Positions 28,381 to 37,987 of a DNA stretch of 64,000 bases are shown in pieces. The position numbers and the translations under genes are program-made. The first letter of the stretch is position 1; the number at the start of each line of letters is the position of its first letter. Origin of the DNA: DAOUJI01 sp965224415 (GTDB lineage: Bacteria > Chloroflexota > Dehalococcoidia > Lucifugimonadales > JAGWBF01); assembly GCA_965224415.1 (NCBI GenBank), contig CBDCZB010000003.1, positions 420,205 through 484,204 on the forward strand, in the 5' to 3' direction. The notes below the pieces were generated by a model. The model did no database searches and was not told the origin of the DNA. It saw nothing but the letters and a program-made list of their open reading frames with translations.

Positions 28381-28467
28381 GCCGAGGTGGCGGAACGGCA
28401 GACGCGCTGCGTTCAGGGCGCAGTGCCCCTTGCGGGCGTGTGGGTTCAAATCCCACTCTCGGCACCA
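28381..28467 (+). tRNA. tRNA-Leu (anticodon CAG)
   Basis: A class II tRNA with a long variable arm (TGCCCCTTGCGGGCG). The anticodon stem is CTGCG/CGCAG around TTCAGGG, giving CAG for CTG codons. Acceptor is GCCGAGG/CTCGGC and CCA is encoded. Confidence 0.94.
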
Positions 28468-28482
28468 TTGACAAGTCGGCAC

Positions 28483-28559
28483 GCGCTTGTAGCTCAGTAG
28501 GATAGAGCGCATCCCTGCGGAGGATGAGGCCGTGGGTTCGAGTCCCGCCAAGCGCACCA
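28483..28559 (+). tRNA. tRNA-Arg (anticodon GCG)
   Basis: Acceptor GCGCTTG/CAAGCGC, anticodon stem CATCC/GGATG around CTGCGGA giving GCG, and T arm GTGGGTTCGAGTCCCGC. CCA is encoded. It reads CGC/CGT codons. The three tRNA genes are spaced only 15-32 bases apart and are likely cotranscribed. Confidence 0.92.
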
Positions 28560-28572
28560 TTTCTTCTTAGCC

Positions 28573-28872
28573 CTACCCCAAGAAGATGTATACGTCGGCG
28601 TGGGGGAAGGCCACTTCCACCGCTCCCTTAAGCCGGTCCCTCACTAAGCGCCGGTAGCCGTCCAAAGGTTGCTCGACGTCCAGGTGGGAACACCTCTGGC
28701 CCCTCTGCTCGTCGGGGCAGATGTGGCCTCCCGTGGGGCCATCCCAGAACCCCACGCAATGCATCGGGAAGAAGAGGATCTCGGCGGCGTTGCGCAAGTC
28801 GGCGACGATCTCAGTGGCCCGAAAGCCGCTGTCAGTCGTCACCTCGACGACTACTCTGGCAAGATCAGCCAC
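28573..28872 (-). CDS. Hypothetical protein
   Basis: A 99-residue frame from GTG with an alternating pattern (LARVVVEVTTDSGFRATEIVADLRNAAEILFF) suggesting a small alpha/beta domain, and Cys/His residues in GGHICPDEQRGQRCSH. No family recognised. It lies between the tRNA genes and a zinc-ribbon gene on the same strand, with 34 bases between the two. Confidence 0.45.
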   Translation of the reverse strand: MADLARVVVEVTTDSGFRATEIVADLRNAAEILFFPMHCVGFWDGPTGGHICPDEQRGQRCSHLDVEQPLDGYRRLVRDRLKGAVEVAFPHADVYIFLG

Positions 28873-28906
28873 GGTCTCTCACGCTGCCGTCGACGGGGCA
28901 GGTGGG

Positions 28907-29074
28907 TTAGCCGCCCCGGAATAGCTTGTTCCGCTCACCGTCTTTGCATTCTTTGTTGGTGCAGAACCAGAAGATGGTTGGCATCGGGGGCGTCCTGACG
29001 CCGTCCATCTCTCTACGCATCGGCTGTTTGCAAGTCGGGCAGACGCTTGGACCTTGAGCGCTTTCAGATGACAT
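28907..29074 (-). CDS. Small zinc-ribbon protein
   Basis: A 55-residue protein from ATG 29074 (MSSESAQGPS) with CPTCKQPM and a second knuckle FWFCTNKEC, typical of short zinc ribbons. Probably cotranscribed with the 28573 gene. Function unknown. Confidence 0.5.
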   Translation of the reverse strand: MSSESAQGPSVCPTCKQPMRREMDGVRTPPMPTIFWFCTNKECKDGERNKLFRGG

Positions 29075-29245
29075 GGAATCTCCCGGGAGGTTATACCTGG
29101 AATGTTCTACCATCCCAGACTAGTGTGTTGCAAGTGTACAGTCCGTCCCGCGTTTCCAACTGGGACCGTCTCCGAGAACTTTGGACGCCACTCGAGGATT
29201 CGAAATATTTGCCCCTGCGATTGCGGTATAATATACCGTCGCTCC

Positions 29246-29322
29246 GGGCGGTTAGCTCAGCCGGTTAGAGCGCCTGCTTTACACGCAGGAGGTCAGTGGT
29301 TCGAGTCCACTACCGCCCACCA
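29246..29322 (+). tRNA. tRNA-Val (anticodon TAC), attachment gene of Element 1
   Basis: Acceptor GGGCGGT/ACCGCCC, anticodon stem CCTGC/GCAGG around TTTACAC giving TAC, and T arm CAGTGGTTCGAGTCCACTA. CCA is encoded and its GCCCACCA end (29315-29322) is the left attachment core of Element 1. The stop codon of the Element 1 integrase lies inside this gene on the other strand (29310-29312). Confidence 0.95.
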
Positions 29323-30899
29323 AACTTGACGGTAGACAGAACCGAGCCGTTCAGCGCCATCTCCTCGACGTCTCTCCCCGGTATGGGGCTGTCGTCGGGC
29401 ATCGGAATCGTGTAGCGGATCACGGCACTGTCGGGCATGACGACGATCTCCTTCACGAAGCTCTCGATGAAGGCCCTGCGCTCCGTCAACTCACTCTCGT
29501 TCAGGAACATGTTCATGTCCAGGGCGTAGGCCGTGATGGTCTCCACGTCGTCCAGGACCTCTCTGCGCTGGGAGAGCATCGCCCTCGCTTCCTCCGCTGT
29601 TGCCTCCAGTTTCTCCTGCCGCTCGCGGTGCTCTCTGATGCGGGGTTTGAAGTCGTCGATGTCCAGGTCGGTGGTCTCCGCCAGGTCGTAGAGCCGTCCC
29701 AGCCTTCGCTTCACTTCCACCAGCTCCGCCTCAATGGTCTCCAGCCTCTGACGCTGCTCCTTGGCCACCCCGTCCATCTCCTCGTCCACCATCTTCACCA
29801 ACGTCCGGATGTTGGACTCGGTGAGCACGTTCTCCCGAATCTTGCCCACCACCTGCTCCTCGAAGCGTCGAGCGTTGAGCCTGGGGGAGTCGCAGGCGCC
29901 AGTGCCCCGCTTGAGGAGGGACTGGCAGACGTAGTAGGCGAACTTCCCGCTCTTGGCGTCCTGGCCGGAGAGGGCGCGGTTGCACGCCTTGCACCGAACG
30001 AGCCCGCTGAGAAGATAGGTGCTGCCCACCCTGCGGGGGTGGCTCTTCCTGGGTGCGCGGGAGCGCAGCTTGCGGTTCACCCTGCGGAACCGGGACTTGG
30101 AGACGATGGCGGGGAATGCCTTCTCCACCCGCACGGGGTCCGCCTTGTCCTTGGCGTCGAGGCCCCAGACCAATGTTCCGGTGTAAGCCTCGTTCTTGAG
30201 GATGATGTGGACGCCGTTCTTGGACCAGAGCCTGCCTGTGGGGTTGGCGATGCCCTCGTCGTTGAGGGTGCGGGTGATGTCCAGGATTCCCCTGCCTGCC
30301 TCGGCCATGCCGAAGATGCGCTCCACCACGGGCGCGGTCGTGGGATCGGGTTCCAGGGTGGGCCGCTTCTTGGCGCCGTCCTGCACCATGAGCTTACGGT
30401 AACCGTAGGGCACGCGACTGGCCACCCAGAAGCCCCGAGAAGCAGACTCACGCATCCCCCTGACAACCTCCTGCGCCAGATTCTCGCTGTAGAATTCGTC
30501 CACGCTCTCGATGATGGCCTCCATGAGCTTGCCGGTAGGGGAATCGTCGGCGTGCTCGGTGATGGAGACCACCCGGATGCCCCGCCTGCGGAGCATGGAC
30601 TTGAAGGCGACGGCGTGTTCCCGCTTCCTGGTGAAGCGGCTGAACTTCCAGACCAAGATTTCCTTGAAGGGGGCCTCCGGCTTGGCTGCCTCGTCCAGCA
30701 TCTTTTGGAACTGGGGCCGGTCGGCGATGCGCCCGCTCTCGGCCTCGTCCACGTACTCCCGTGCGACGTGGTAGCCGTTTTTCTCAGCGTAGTCCCTGAG
30801 CGCCCGCAGCTGGGCTGCCACGGACAGGTCCACGTCCTGGCGGTCGCTGGATACCCTGGCATAGAGCGCCGCCGGTATCAGATCGAGTCGGTCATTCAT
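29310..30899 (-). CDS. Large serine recombinase (integrase of Element 1)
   Basis: The 529-residue protein has an N-terminal resolvase domain with the catalytic serine in ALYARVSSDRQ, then LVWKFSRFTRKREHA and ENLAQEVVRGMRE. The central recombinase domain has the family-typical GYRK and NEAYTGTLVWG. A zinc ribbon (CKACNRALSGQ, then a later Cys pair) and a coiled coil follow. Start ATG overlaps the stop of the upstream RHH gene (TGATG). The last codons and the TAG lie within the tRNA-Val gene, so the stop is provided by the host attachment site. It catalyses integration and, with a directionality factor, excision. Confidence 0.93.
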   Translation of the reverse strand: MNDRLDLIPAALYARVSSDRQDVDLSVAAQLRALRDYAEKNGYHVAREYVDEAESGRIADRPQFQKMLDEAAKPEAPFKEILVWKFSRFTRKREHAVAFKSMLRRRGIRVVSITEHADDSPTGKLMEAIIESVDEFYSENLAQEVVRGMRESASRGFWVASRVPYGYRKLMVQDGAKKRPTLEPDPTTAPVVERIFGMAEAGRGILDITRTLNDEGIANPTGRLWSKNGVHIILKNEAYTGTLVWGLDAKDKADPVRVEKAFPAIVSKSRFRRVNRKLRSRAPRKSHPRRVGSTYLLSGLVRCKACNRALSGQDAKSGKFAYYVCQSLLKRGTGACDSPRLNARRFEEQVVGKIRENVLTESNIRTLVKMVDEEMDGVAKEQRQRLETIEAELVEVKRRLGRLYDLAETTDLDIDDFKPRIREHRERQEKLEATAEEARAMLSQRREVLDDVETITAYALDMNMFLNESELTERRAFIESFVKEIVVMPDSAVIRYTIPMPDDSPIPGRDVEEMALNGSVLSTVKFGGR

Positions 30900-31126
30900 C
30901 AGTCTCTCCTCGTCGTGTCTTCCTGTTCGTCTTGGCGGGAGCGCAGCCGTTCCAGCCGCTCCCGTTTGCGCCACTCCCGCTCCTCCATGTACAGGCGGAT
31001 CGCCTCCCGCAAGAGCTCGCTCACGGTGCGCTCCTCTTCCCTGACCACCCGCCGCAGATGCTCTGCCATCTCCGGGGGCAGGGAGAAGGTGATGGTCTCG
31101 GTGTTCCTCGATAGCTTGGGGGACAT
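30899..31126 (-). CDS. Ribbon-helix-helix (CopG-like) regulator
   Basis: A 75-residue protein with an N-terminal beta strand and two helices (TETITFSLPPEMAEHLRRVV and RTVSELLREAIRLYMEE), followed by a basic charged tail. Position directly before the integrase, with TGATG overlap, suggests it regulates the integrase or acts as the excision directionality factor. Element 2 has a homologue in the same place. ATG 31126 is chosen; an ATG 15 bases upstream is possible. Confidence 0.8.
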   Translation of the reverse strand: MSPKLSRNTETITFSLPPEMAEHLRRVVREEERTVSELLREAIRLYMEEREWRKRERLERLRSRQDEQEDTTRRD

Positions 31127-31141
31127 GATTGCTCTTTCCAC

Positions 31142-31563
31142 TGACTATTATAGCACTGAGTCTTACTATACGCCACCGGGCGACCGATCTTCAACCGCCG
31201 CCGGGCGCTGCAACAATTGTCACGTTTCGACCTGTTGGGGGCTGACACCGTAGGTAGCGGCATGCCCTTTTGTCCCCCTATAGGAAGTCATGGCAACGGA
31301 CTGGGGCTGGTCGTGGAACATGCTCTTGTGACCCTCATGGGGCTGGTCTGCGAGATACTGAGTGAGGGGGATGTAGCTAGGAACCAAGGCTGAAGCAGAA
31401 CGGAGAACTGAGGTGGACCGGACCTCCCCTGACGTATCAACTCTGCACCAATTTGTAATCGGGAGCGCGTAAGAGGCATGAGCGGTTGCAAGTGGGCGGA
31501 CAATGGTCCCAGCAGCCATGCTGGGACACCCCCTACAGGAAGTGGTCGGAACGGCTGGGGCGG
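31142..31563. promoter_or_regulatory. Element 1 control region with repeats
   Basis: No gene. CCCCCTATAGGA at 31274-31285 and CCCCCTACAGGA at 31529-31540 are repeats, each followed by AGT; the same 12-mer occurs twice in Element 2 at 61104-61130. TCCCAGCA-gcca-TGCTGGGA (31507-31526) is a perfect 8 bp dyad. GTATAGTAAGAC on the minus strand (about 31161-31172) is shared with Element 2 and probably contains the -10 box of the integrase operon. A regulator or origin-of-transfer role is possible. Confidence 0.5.
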
Positions 31564-33615
31564 TCATTGTTGCACCTGATGCAGCAGGGATAACGGCCTC
31601 CTGTCGAGGGAATGCGGGGGCGGAAGTACCCATGCGTCACCCAGGATGCCACGCTCTCCAAGGGTCTCTGCGTTGGAGGTGATGATGGGGACTCCCTTCA
31701 CCGTGTCGGCGACGTCGAGGAAGGCGTTCTCGTTGTCCGGGGACTCGAAGACGAAGAGGACCCGGGGCAGGCGTCCCTCGTGGTCTCGCTCCGCCCATCC
31801 GCTGTCGAAGTAGCGTCGATAGGACTTCAGGCGGGAGCGGGCACGCTTCGGCGTCGTGGCCCGCCGCTCGAACTCCAGCAGGTATGGACGCCACCGGCCT
31901 TTGTACTCAAGGGTGAAGGAGGCGTCGGGATGAATGACGTAGGTGGTCCAGTCGTAGCGGTAGCCGATGCTGGAGCGGGACGTGGGCAGCAGGTCGAACA
32001 GGTCGTGGTCCGGGGATCGGGCAACCTCGGCGGACAGGGCGGCGGCGAAGTCGATGACGCCTGCGTGGTGACGCAGCTGTGAGGCGAGGGCTCGCACCGC
32101 GGTTCCCGCGTAGATGTCGGCGTTCAGATACAGAGGCTCGGCGCTCCACCTGTCGAGGGTCAGCCCCACGGCCACCCGGTCCCTGCGGGCAAGGTACGTC
32201 AGCCCCTCGTCGGTGAGCATATGCAGCGGCTCGTCCGTCCGCACGAGGCCGTGCTGGGTCAGAGAACGGAGCACCTGGTTGACCCGGCGCAGGGTGACGC
32301 CTCCCATCAGTCCTGCGAGTTGCTCACGGGTGCACAGGGGCCAGGCAGCCAGCAGGTCGAGGACGTCTTTCTCGGCGCGGGTCAACTGCACCGAGAGGGC
32401 CGGTTTGAGTTGCTCGGTGGGATCCGGCATGGCGGCCTGCACACCGGAGGGATACAAGGCGCTGGGCTTCGGCTTGGGTTTGTCCCGGAGGAACGAGTAG
32501 AACGAGTCCAGCAGGCGCTCCGCCAGGGCCAGGATGCCCGCCAGGGATGCGTCGGCGTCGATGCGCACGGCCTCGCCCACGCCGCTCCCGCACTGCTGCC
32601 AGACGACTCCCGTGTGGTCTCCGGCCAGAAACTCCTCCTCCGTCGTCACGAAGGTCCTGCGATGCTCCGACGGGTCGCCCAGGGAGCGGATGGCCCTGCG
32701 GGTGGCCTGGTCCGCGTGGGTCAGCACGAGGGTGACGAAGGGCGTGTCGCCGCTGTCCAGCCGCTCAATGCTCCTGAGGCGGTAGCGGAGCCTGGACGTG
32801 GGCAGGGCTGGTCCCTGGCGGATCAGGCCGATGGTGCGCCCCCCGGACAGGGTGATGAGCGTGTCGTAGGGGCCGTTGCGGTAGTGGTCCACGCGCACCG
32901 GGTCGGCGTGCGGGTCGGCGTCGGCGACCATGGCGGCGACTCGGTGGAGTACGGCCACGGCGTCCAGACGCTCGGCCAGCAGCCGGAACCACTGCTTCGA
33001 CACGGGGTAGGTCCTCAGCATGTGCTCCCTGCCCTTGGTGGCTGCACCTGCTGCGGTGACGCCCTTCTCCGTCGGGAAGTACCGGCGCTGAGGGCGAGTC
33101 CCCAGCACGCTCAGGTGGTGCGGCACGGAGTCCACGAGGCCCCGCTCGGACAGCTTCTTCAGCCGGTCGCGCAGCGTGGAGGCCGGGACGCGCCCGAAGC
33201 GGGACAGCTCCTCCACGGTGGCGAGGGGCGCAGCGCACAGCAGCAGGAGGGCCTCCTCAAGCCCCTGGCGCAGGGAGCGCAGCGCGGGGTCGGGCCGCAG
33301 GCCCTCCAGGTCGACGATGATCTCGAATGTGGCCGCTTCAATCGCTTGGACGCTCCCGCCGACGGAGCTCAAGACGGCGGAGGGCAGGGCGCGCCCCATG
33401 TGGCCGCGTTCGAGGAATCGCCACAGGGTGTGGCGGGACACGCCGAGGTATTCGGCGGCCTTGCGCCGTCCGTGCAGCGACGCGTAGGCGCGCACGTAGC
33501 CCCGGACCGCTCTTTCAAGGCGCGGTCCGGTCTGCGTCGTGCCGTTCAACGTTCGTGTTCTTGGCTCCGCGACGATCAATCGACTGCTCCCTACAGCTAT
33601 ATCCCAACATTCCAT
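31564..33615 (-). CDS. Replication-relaxation family protein (Element 1 form)
   Basis: About 683 residues with several winged-helix regions: AAEYLGVSRHTLWRFLERG near residue 60, LSRFGRVPASTLRDRLKKLSERGLV, and LAGLMGGVTLRRVNQVLRSLTQHGLV. The C-terminal part is YLLEFERRATTPKRARSRLKSYRRYF, as in replication-relaxation proteins (Replic_Relax). A shorter homologue in Element 2 is cotranscribed with VirD4/TraG and VirB4 genes. Here it is alone, so the conjugation genes were either lost or never present. It may be involved in initiating transfer or replication. The exact start is uncertain; ATG 33615 removes an atypical N-terminus. Confidence 0.7.
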   Translation of the reverse strand: MECWDIAVGSSRLIVAEPRTRTLNGTTQTGPRLERAVRGYVRAYASLHGRRKAAEYLGVSRHTLWRFLERGHMGRALPSAVLSSVGGSVQAIEAATFEIIVDLEGLRPDPALRSLRQGLEEALLLLCAAPLATVEELSRFGRVPASTLRDRLKKLSERGLVDSVPHHLSVLGTRPQRRYFPTEKGVTAAGAATKGREHMLRTYPVSKQWFRLLAERLDAVAVLHRVAAMVADADPHADPVRVDHYRNGPYDTLITLSGGRTIGLIRQGPALPTSRLRYRLRSIERLDSGDTPFVTLVLTHADQATRRAIRSLGDPSEHRRTFVTTEEEFLAGDHTGVVWQQCGSGVGEAVRIDADASLAGILALAERLLDSFYSFLRDKPKPKPSALYPSGVQAAMPDPTEQLKPALSVQLTRAEKDVLDLLAAWPLCTREQLAGLMGGVTLRRVNQVLRSLTQHGLVRTDEPLHMLTDEGLTYLARRDRVAVGLTLDRWSAEPLYLNADIYAGTAVRALASQLRHHAGVIDFAAALSAEVARSPDHDLFDLLPTSRSSIGYRYDWTTYVIHPDASFTLEYKGRWRPYLLEFERRATTPKRARSRLKSYRRYFDSGWAERDHEGRLPRVLFVFESPDNENAFLDVADTVKGVPIITSNAETLGERGILGDAWVLPPPHSLDRRPLSLLHQVQQ

Positions 33616-33975
33616 TGTGGGGGGTAAATTCGGCGAATGTAATGCCCTGCAAGCCATTGTGTACGAGGCGGTTTTGTGGTAGGGCGAAGGCCGCAGAAAC
33701 AATGCCTTGAGCTACAGCGGACGGTGCTCTCTCGGTGGAGTTCATGGCCGAGGAATCGGTGAAAGCCTAGGGCCGTAGTCGCAAGGCGCGGCCCCCCACG
33801 ATGTTCGAATGGGCGGCTCACACTGGAGGGGGAGCGGGAGAATGAGACGATTCGGCCTCCCCCGGCATTGTCGCTTGTGCTTGCATTGCCCCTCATTCTA
33901 TCTGAGGATGGTGTGGTATCATACACTAGGGGTCATTCCCTCTTGGACTCGAATTAGGTACAACCCTGGGAAGCC
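33616..33975. promoter_or_regulatory. Divergent promoter region between relaxation gene and nuclease operon
   Basis: This 360-base region separates oppositely oriented genes and must contain promoters for both. On the plus strand the AT-rich TGTGGTATCATACACTA (about 33910) is the likely -10 region for the nuclease operon; no strong dyad is visible. Nothing coding is supported here. Confidence 0.4.
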
Positions 33976-35058
33976 ATGACTACATCCGGCGAACAGTTCC
34001 CTTATTTTGCACACGCTCTGAGCGGGCGCCAAGACATTACTGACTTCTACGAAGTCTTGGGCGACTTGCCGGCGAGGGTTGGTGTCTCCACCCAAAACGA
34101 GGACCTATTCATTGCCAACATACGAAGCATCATCGACAACGACGCTGGGGGGACTTCGGATATAGCGACTATCGCCGCAACAACCACCAAGCAGGCTGAG
34201 AACTTATACCACTCGAACCTCATAGCAGCCGTTGATGGCACCGATGCTATTGCTACTATGCAATTTGTGACGGACACGATATATGCGGTGGGTGTAGTCT
34301 TGGTCACTCCCCAAACTCACATGAATCCGAGAGCGCACGTGACCCGGACTCAGGCTAACCATGTCATTCCGACCTCCCAGCCACCTGCCGGTGGTTGGGA
34401 GGAGGCCGTAGCGCAATGGGCTGAATATCTCAGAGGGGCTCGTGAGCAGGAGCATTCTTGGATCAACACCTTCCGGGAATACCATGAGCGAGAATTGGCA
34501 TTGGAGTGGTTGGTCGAAGCCGAGGACCACATTGCCCTCATCGACGGCCCTATAGCGACCCAAAACATGCTTACTCAAGACTCAGCTAGAGACTTGCTGC
34601 AGCAGATTCTGAACACTACCCGAGCAATCGGTTTCATCAAGGACCTGTCGGCTAATCCGCTCCTTAGCGCCATAGGCTACGCTCTGGAGCCCGGCGAGGC
34701 TTTTGTGTTGGCCAGTTGGTCCAATATCCTGTCGGATAGGTTTCGAGCGCGACAAGGCCACATCAGCGGCTGGGTGGAAAACTATGCCAACCAACTGGTC
34801 CGCGTCATCTACCGAGTTGGCCAACGAGCTTTTGGCATGGAGACGACTGCTGCGAACATTCCCTTGGGCTTGGCCATTCTTCAGCATGACAATCAAGGTC
34901 CCCGCGACCACGATATTCCAATGCTGCTCCAAATCGCGGATCAAGCGGCCCGTACTAGATTCAGAGGGGCGAGGGCGCGCGATGAAGTCATCGCACGCTA
35001 TTCGAGACATAACCCAAGTCGACTTCTGAGCCTCACGAATGAACGGAGTCTAAGATAA
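33976..35058 (+). CDS. NurA-like nuclease
   Basis: The 360-residue protein shows the NurA pattern. The first catalytic strand is NLIAAVDGTDA (D87-G88). The second acidic motif is HIALIDGPIA (D190-G191). Next comes AIGFIKDL (K222, D223). Near the C-terminus is IPMLLQIADQAARTRF. NurA is a manganese-dependent 5'-3' nuclease acting with the HerA translocase in DNA-end processing. The downstream HerA gene overlaps by one base (TAATG), which strongly supports the pairing. The assignment is from motif pattern and context; sequence similarity is too low to be certain without a profile search. Confidence 0.7.
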   Translation: MTTSGEQFPYFAHALSGRQDITDFYEVLGDLPARVGVSTQNEDLFIANIRSIIDNDAGGTSDIATIAATTTKQAENLYHSNLIAAVDGTDAIATMQFVTDTIYAVGVVLVTPQTHMNPRAHVTRTQANHVIPTSQPPAGGWEEAVAQWAEYLRGAREQEHSWINTFREYHERELALEWLVEAEDHIALIDGPIATQNMLTQDSARDLLQQILNTTRAIGFIKDLSANPLLSAIGYALEPGEAFVLASWSNILSDRFRARQGHISGWVENYANQLVRVIYRVGQRAFGMETTAANIPLGLAILQHDNQGPRDHDIPMLLQIADQAARTRFRGARARDEVIARYSRHNPSRLLSLTNERSLR

Positions 35059-36782
35059 TGACTTCTCTATCACAACCAGCAGGGAGCGGCCAGTCAGCCC
35101 AGAGCCCATCAACAGTCATGTCCACGGCCCCCAGCGCTATGTCACCTACTCCCACTAGCGCGAGGTTAGTGCAGATTGCTGACGATCACGGGACCGACAC
35201 TGCTATTGTTCGACTCATCGCTACCGGAGAGACTGAGCTGATTCCTCTGTTTACGTACTTGGTTGCTGAAGCAACTCCCAACTCGTTCTTCCTTCAAATA
35301 GTAACTGCCAATCGCAACTTGAGTCGGTTCTCCCCCCAACCCTTCGATACGATTTCTTTGAGTCAGATGCTCGCCCTAATTGAAGATAGGGGCTACTCGG
35401 CAGACGCCATCGTTTCGAATATTAGCTACTACGACGCCGAAGTCAACGCCATCATTGACTCCACTACAGACGAAGTGTCTACAGCCTACATTCGTCCTAC
35501 TACCGGTACAGTGCATCGTTTGGCCCAGACGAACGAGATCGTGAATTACCTTGAGCTCCCATCTTCAACTGGTGTTGACAGAAGAATCGGGACGTTGGCC
35601 CGGAGCGGCGAGGCCGTAGTGCCCATCAATGCGTCTGACCATATCCTGAACCACCACATCCTGGTGGCAGGATCAACCGGTTCAGGCAAGTCCCACCTGC
35701 TTTCCAACATCGGCCATGCCTCGACGTCTGGTGGGCGTAGTGTGATTCTATTTGACCATAAACCTGACCACCAGCATCACCATCTGCCTAATTCAAACCC
35801 AGCGACTCAAAACCCTCGGGCGTACTCGTTGAATGGGCAAGACCCCAACGCGATTCCAGTAAGGTATTGGACTCTGGATATCCAAGACCCTAACCAAGAC
35901 GCGATGGTCATTACCGTTCGGGCACAAGATCTTGACCCTGAGATACTAGCCGGAACAATTTTCTACCGACCTAGCGAAGACCTCCAAGCAGAGATCTTTG
36001 CGCACATTGCCAGTAGCTTTGCGGATGACCAATCTGTCGCAAACCCTACTTGGACCATTCACAACCTCATCGACTACATCAGGAACACTAACGATGGCGC
36101 GCTCAGAACGCGACTCTACGGCGGCAACCAGGGTGGCGGTGCCTTCACACAATCAATGGGCGCAATACGCAGGAAAATACAGGCCCCAGGCCGCATTCCA
36201 AGTTTTATCGACCCCGTGTTGCCGACGGCACCAATAACGGGTCGCCGACGCACTACCGGAAACATCTCACAAATCTTCACACCCGGATTAAACGTCATCC
36301 GTATAAGCGAGACCAATAGGCGTGGCTACGCACTGTTTCTGCAAAATCTATTGCAAGGCGCAGCCGCCTACCGGACGGGTGCCGTCCACCAGCCTAGTGA
36401 GGCCGCCCATGATTTGGAAATCATCATCGATGAGGCTTCGGACATCTTTAAGGCAGAGTCCCGGTACCTCCGAGAGGTGTCCACTGGAATGTTGTCCGAG
36501 CAAATTCGGAAAGGTCGTTCCCTGCACATCGGATATGTGATAGCTGTACAGAGCGCAGGGGATGTGCCCGAAAATATACGGAACAACCTCAATACCACCA
36601 TCATCGGAAGGCATCGTAACATGGCCGTACTTCGGGATGCCCTCCCTACCGCACGGCCTGGTATGTTGGAACAGGCCGATAAACTCAACCCTGGAGAGAT
36701 GTTTGTCGACCTGTTCGGAGTCCGCTCGCTATTGCTCGTACAGATGGACCTTTCCAGATCACAACTCACCGTAGCTCCTTAG
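35058..36782 (+). CDS. HerA-like hexameric ATPase/translocase
   Basis: The 574-residue protein has a low-complexity Ser/Pro-rich N-terminus (residues 1-35), a HAS-barrel-like segment (around IGTLARSGEAVVPI) and a FtsK/HerA-type P-loop, VAGSTGSGKSHLLSN (near residue 205). Walker B is LEIIIDEASDIF, and LSEQIRKGRSLHIGYVIAVQS follows as the sensor/arginine-finger region. HerA pumps DNA and stimulates NurA. Immediately downstream come methyltransferases, a combination that suggests phage defence rather than repair. Confidence 0.85.
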   Translation: MTSLSQPAGSGQSAQSPSTVMSTAPSAMSPTPTSARLVQIADDHGTDTAIVRLIATGETELIPLFTYLVAEATPNSFFLQIVTANRNLSRFSPQPFDTISLSQMLALIEDRGYSADAIVSNISYYDAEVNAIIDSTTDEVSTAYIRPTTGTVHRLAQTNEIVNYLELPSSTGVDRRIGTLARSGEAVVPINASDHILNHHILVAGSTGSGKSHLLSNIGHASTSGGRSVILFDHKPDHQHHHLPNSNPATQNPRAYSLNGQDPNAIPVRYWTLDIQDPNQDAMVITVRAQDLDPEILAGTIFYRPSEDLQAEIFAHIASSFADDQSVANPTWTIHNLIDYIRNTNDGALRTRLYGGNQGGGAFTQSMGAIRRKIQAPGRIPSFIDPVLPTAPITGRRRTTGNISQIFTPGLNVIRISETNRRGYALFLQNLLQGAAAYRTGAVHQPSEAAHDLEIIIDEASDIFKAESRYLREVSTGMLSEQIRKGRSLHIGYVIAVQSAGDVPENIRNNLNTTIIGRHRNMAVLRDALPTARPGMLEQADKLNPGEMFVDLFGVRSLLLVQMDLSRSQLTVAP

Positions 36783-36848
36783 GGGAGAATCAATCAGCCC
36801 GGAGCACGAAGCCGCCATCACAGCTTAAGAAGGACACCAGGCTACCAT

Positions 36849-37943
36849 ATGCCAAGAGACTGGGCTACCTATTTGACGAGCACACCAACGGACGCCGGAC
36901 GTGCCCTCGTGCTCCAAGGTCTCCGTCTCGACGAAGCTCGCCGCCAACTCAGCGAAACTCAATATGTCCGAGTTCTCGCTCGCGCCAGCATTAGGCCGAG
37001 AGAGGCTGCCAACCTGGCTAACATCGGCCGTCGGCTCCGTTTCTTGCTCGAAGAGCGCCCTGATATCCGGCTGCCGTATCGGCTCCGCACACTGATCGCC
37101 TTAGCTGATTTTTCGATGGATAGCATCAGAGACGCCGCCAAAGATAACCTCATTCATCCAGCCATGACCGAACCCGAGGTCAAGGCTCTTCGACCGCCGT
37201 CGCTCAATCCCTTGTCACCCGTAATACGACCTACCGACAACTGGAACTTCAGCAATTTACGCTGGCCTCGAATAGACGGATTCGATTCCTACGGCTACAT
37301 CCCAGGCGACGTCTATGCGAACTGCCTCTGGTATTACGCGCGTGACTACGACTCTGTTTTGGACCCAATGGCTGGGTCTGGCATGGTGCTGCATGTGTGG
37401 CAGGAGCGTAACACATGGCTTGAGGACCGTCTCCCTAACCTGACAGTTTCCGGGTCAGATCTCAACCCCCGTGGCCCATACGACCAGCAAATCCGCAGGC
37501 ATGACTTGCTAGAGGGTCTCCCGGAGGACTCGTATGACTACATCATCATGGACCCACCATATCCTGGACTGGCCAACGGCCAGTATAGTGCCTTACCAAA
37601 CGACCTAGCTAACATGAACCCGCGTGACTGGTCACAAGCTATGAGTTCCATCGCATTTGACTTCTACAACCAACAGCCGTCAAATGGACGCTGCACGGTG
37701 ATCATTCCTAATAATCGCAACATTGTTACTGGGCAAAGAGACCTCTTCCCCGACGTGGTGCGTAGCATATTCCGTGATGTCGGCTACCAACTCTACGACA
37801 CGACTTACGCCTCTCGCCGTACTCAGCAGAAGCAAGGCCGCAGGATGGCGATTCTCAACAACCAAGCTCGGCGAGCCCGCGTCCCCATGACTGAGATTTC
37901 AGAAGTGCTGACATTCATCAAAGTAAGTCGCGAGTTAGCTTAG
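36849..37943 (+). CDS. DNA methyltransferase (motif order I then IV)
   Basis: The 364-residue protein has the SAM-binding motif I VLDPMAGSGMVL (D172) and the catalytic motif IV DPPYPG (235-240), the type used for N6-adenine or N4-cytosine. Between them is SGSDLNPRGPYDQQI, the motif II region. About 150 residues N-terminal to motif I form a separate domain. It follows HerA after 66 bases and is probably its co-expressed partner: it could protect host DNA against the NurA-HerA machine. No separate target recognition domain is apparent. Confidence 0.8.
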   Translation: MPRDWATYLTSTPTDAGRALVLQGLRLDEARRQLSETQYVRVLARASIRPREAANLANIGRRLRFLLEERPDIRLPYRLRTLIALADFSMDSIRDAAKDNLIHPAMTEPEVKALRPPSLNPLSPVIRPTDNWNFSNLRWPRIDGFDSYGYIPGDVYANCLWYYARDYDSVLDPMAGSGMVLHVWQERNTWLEDRLPNLTVSGSDLNPRGPYDQQIRRHDLLEGLPEDSYDYIIMDPPYPGLANGQYSALPNDLANMNPRDWSQAMSSIAFDFYNQQPSNGRCTVIIPNNRNIVTGQRDLFPDVVRSIFRDVGYQLYDTTYASRRTQQKQGRRMAILNNQARRARVPMTEISEVLTFIKVSRELA

Positions 37944-37987
37944 TAGGTGGTGTTCTTAGAGTACATCAATGCACCTTCCAGGATGTT

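Noticed and set aside
29628..31253. Long plus-strand frame (541 codons) antisense to the Element 1 integrase
   Set aside because: It mirrors the recombinase on the other strand, has low-complexity His/Leu/Gly composition and no recognisable domain.
32221..33627. 468-codon plus-strand frame over the replication-relaxation gene
   Set aside because: It is antisense to a gene with clear winged-helix domains; its composition is that of a codon shadow.
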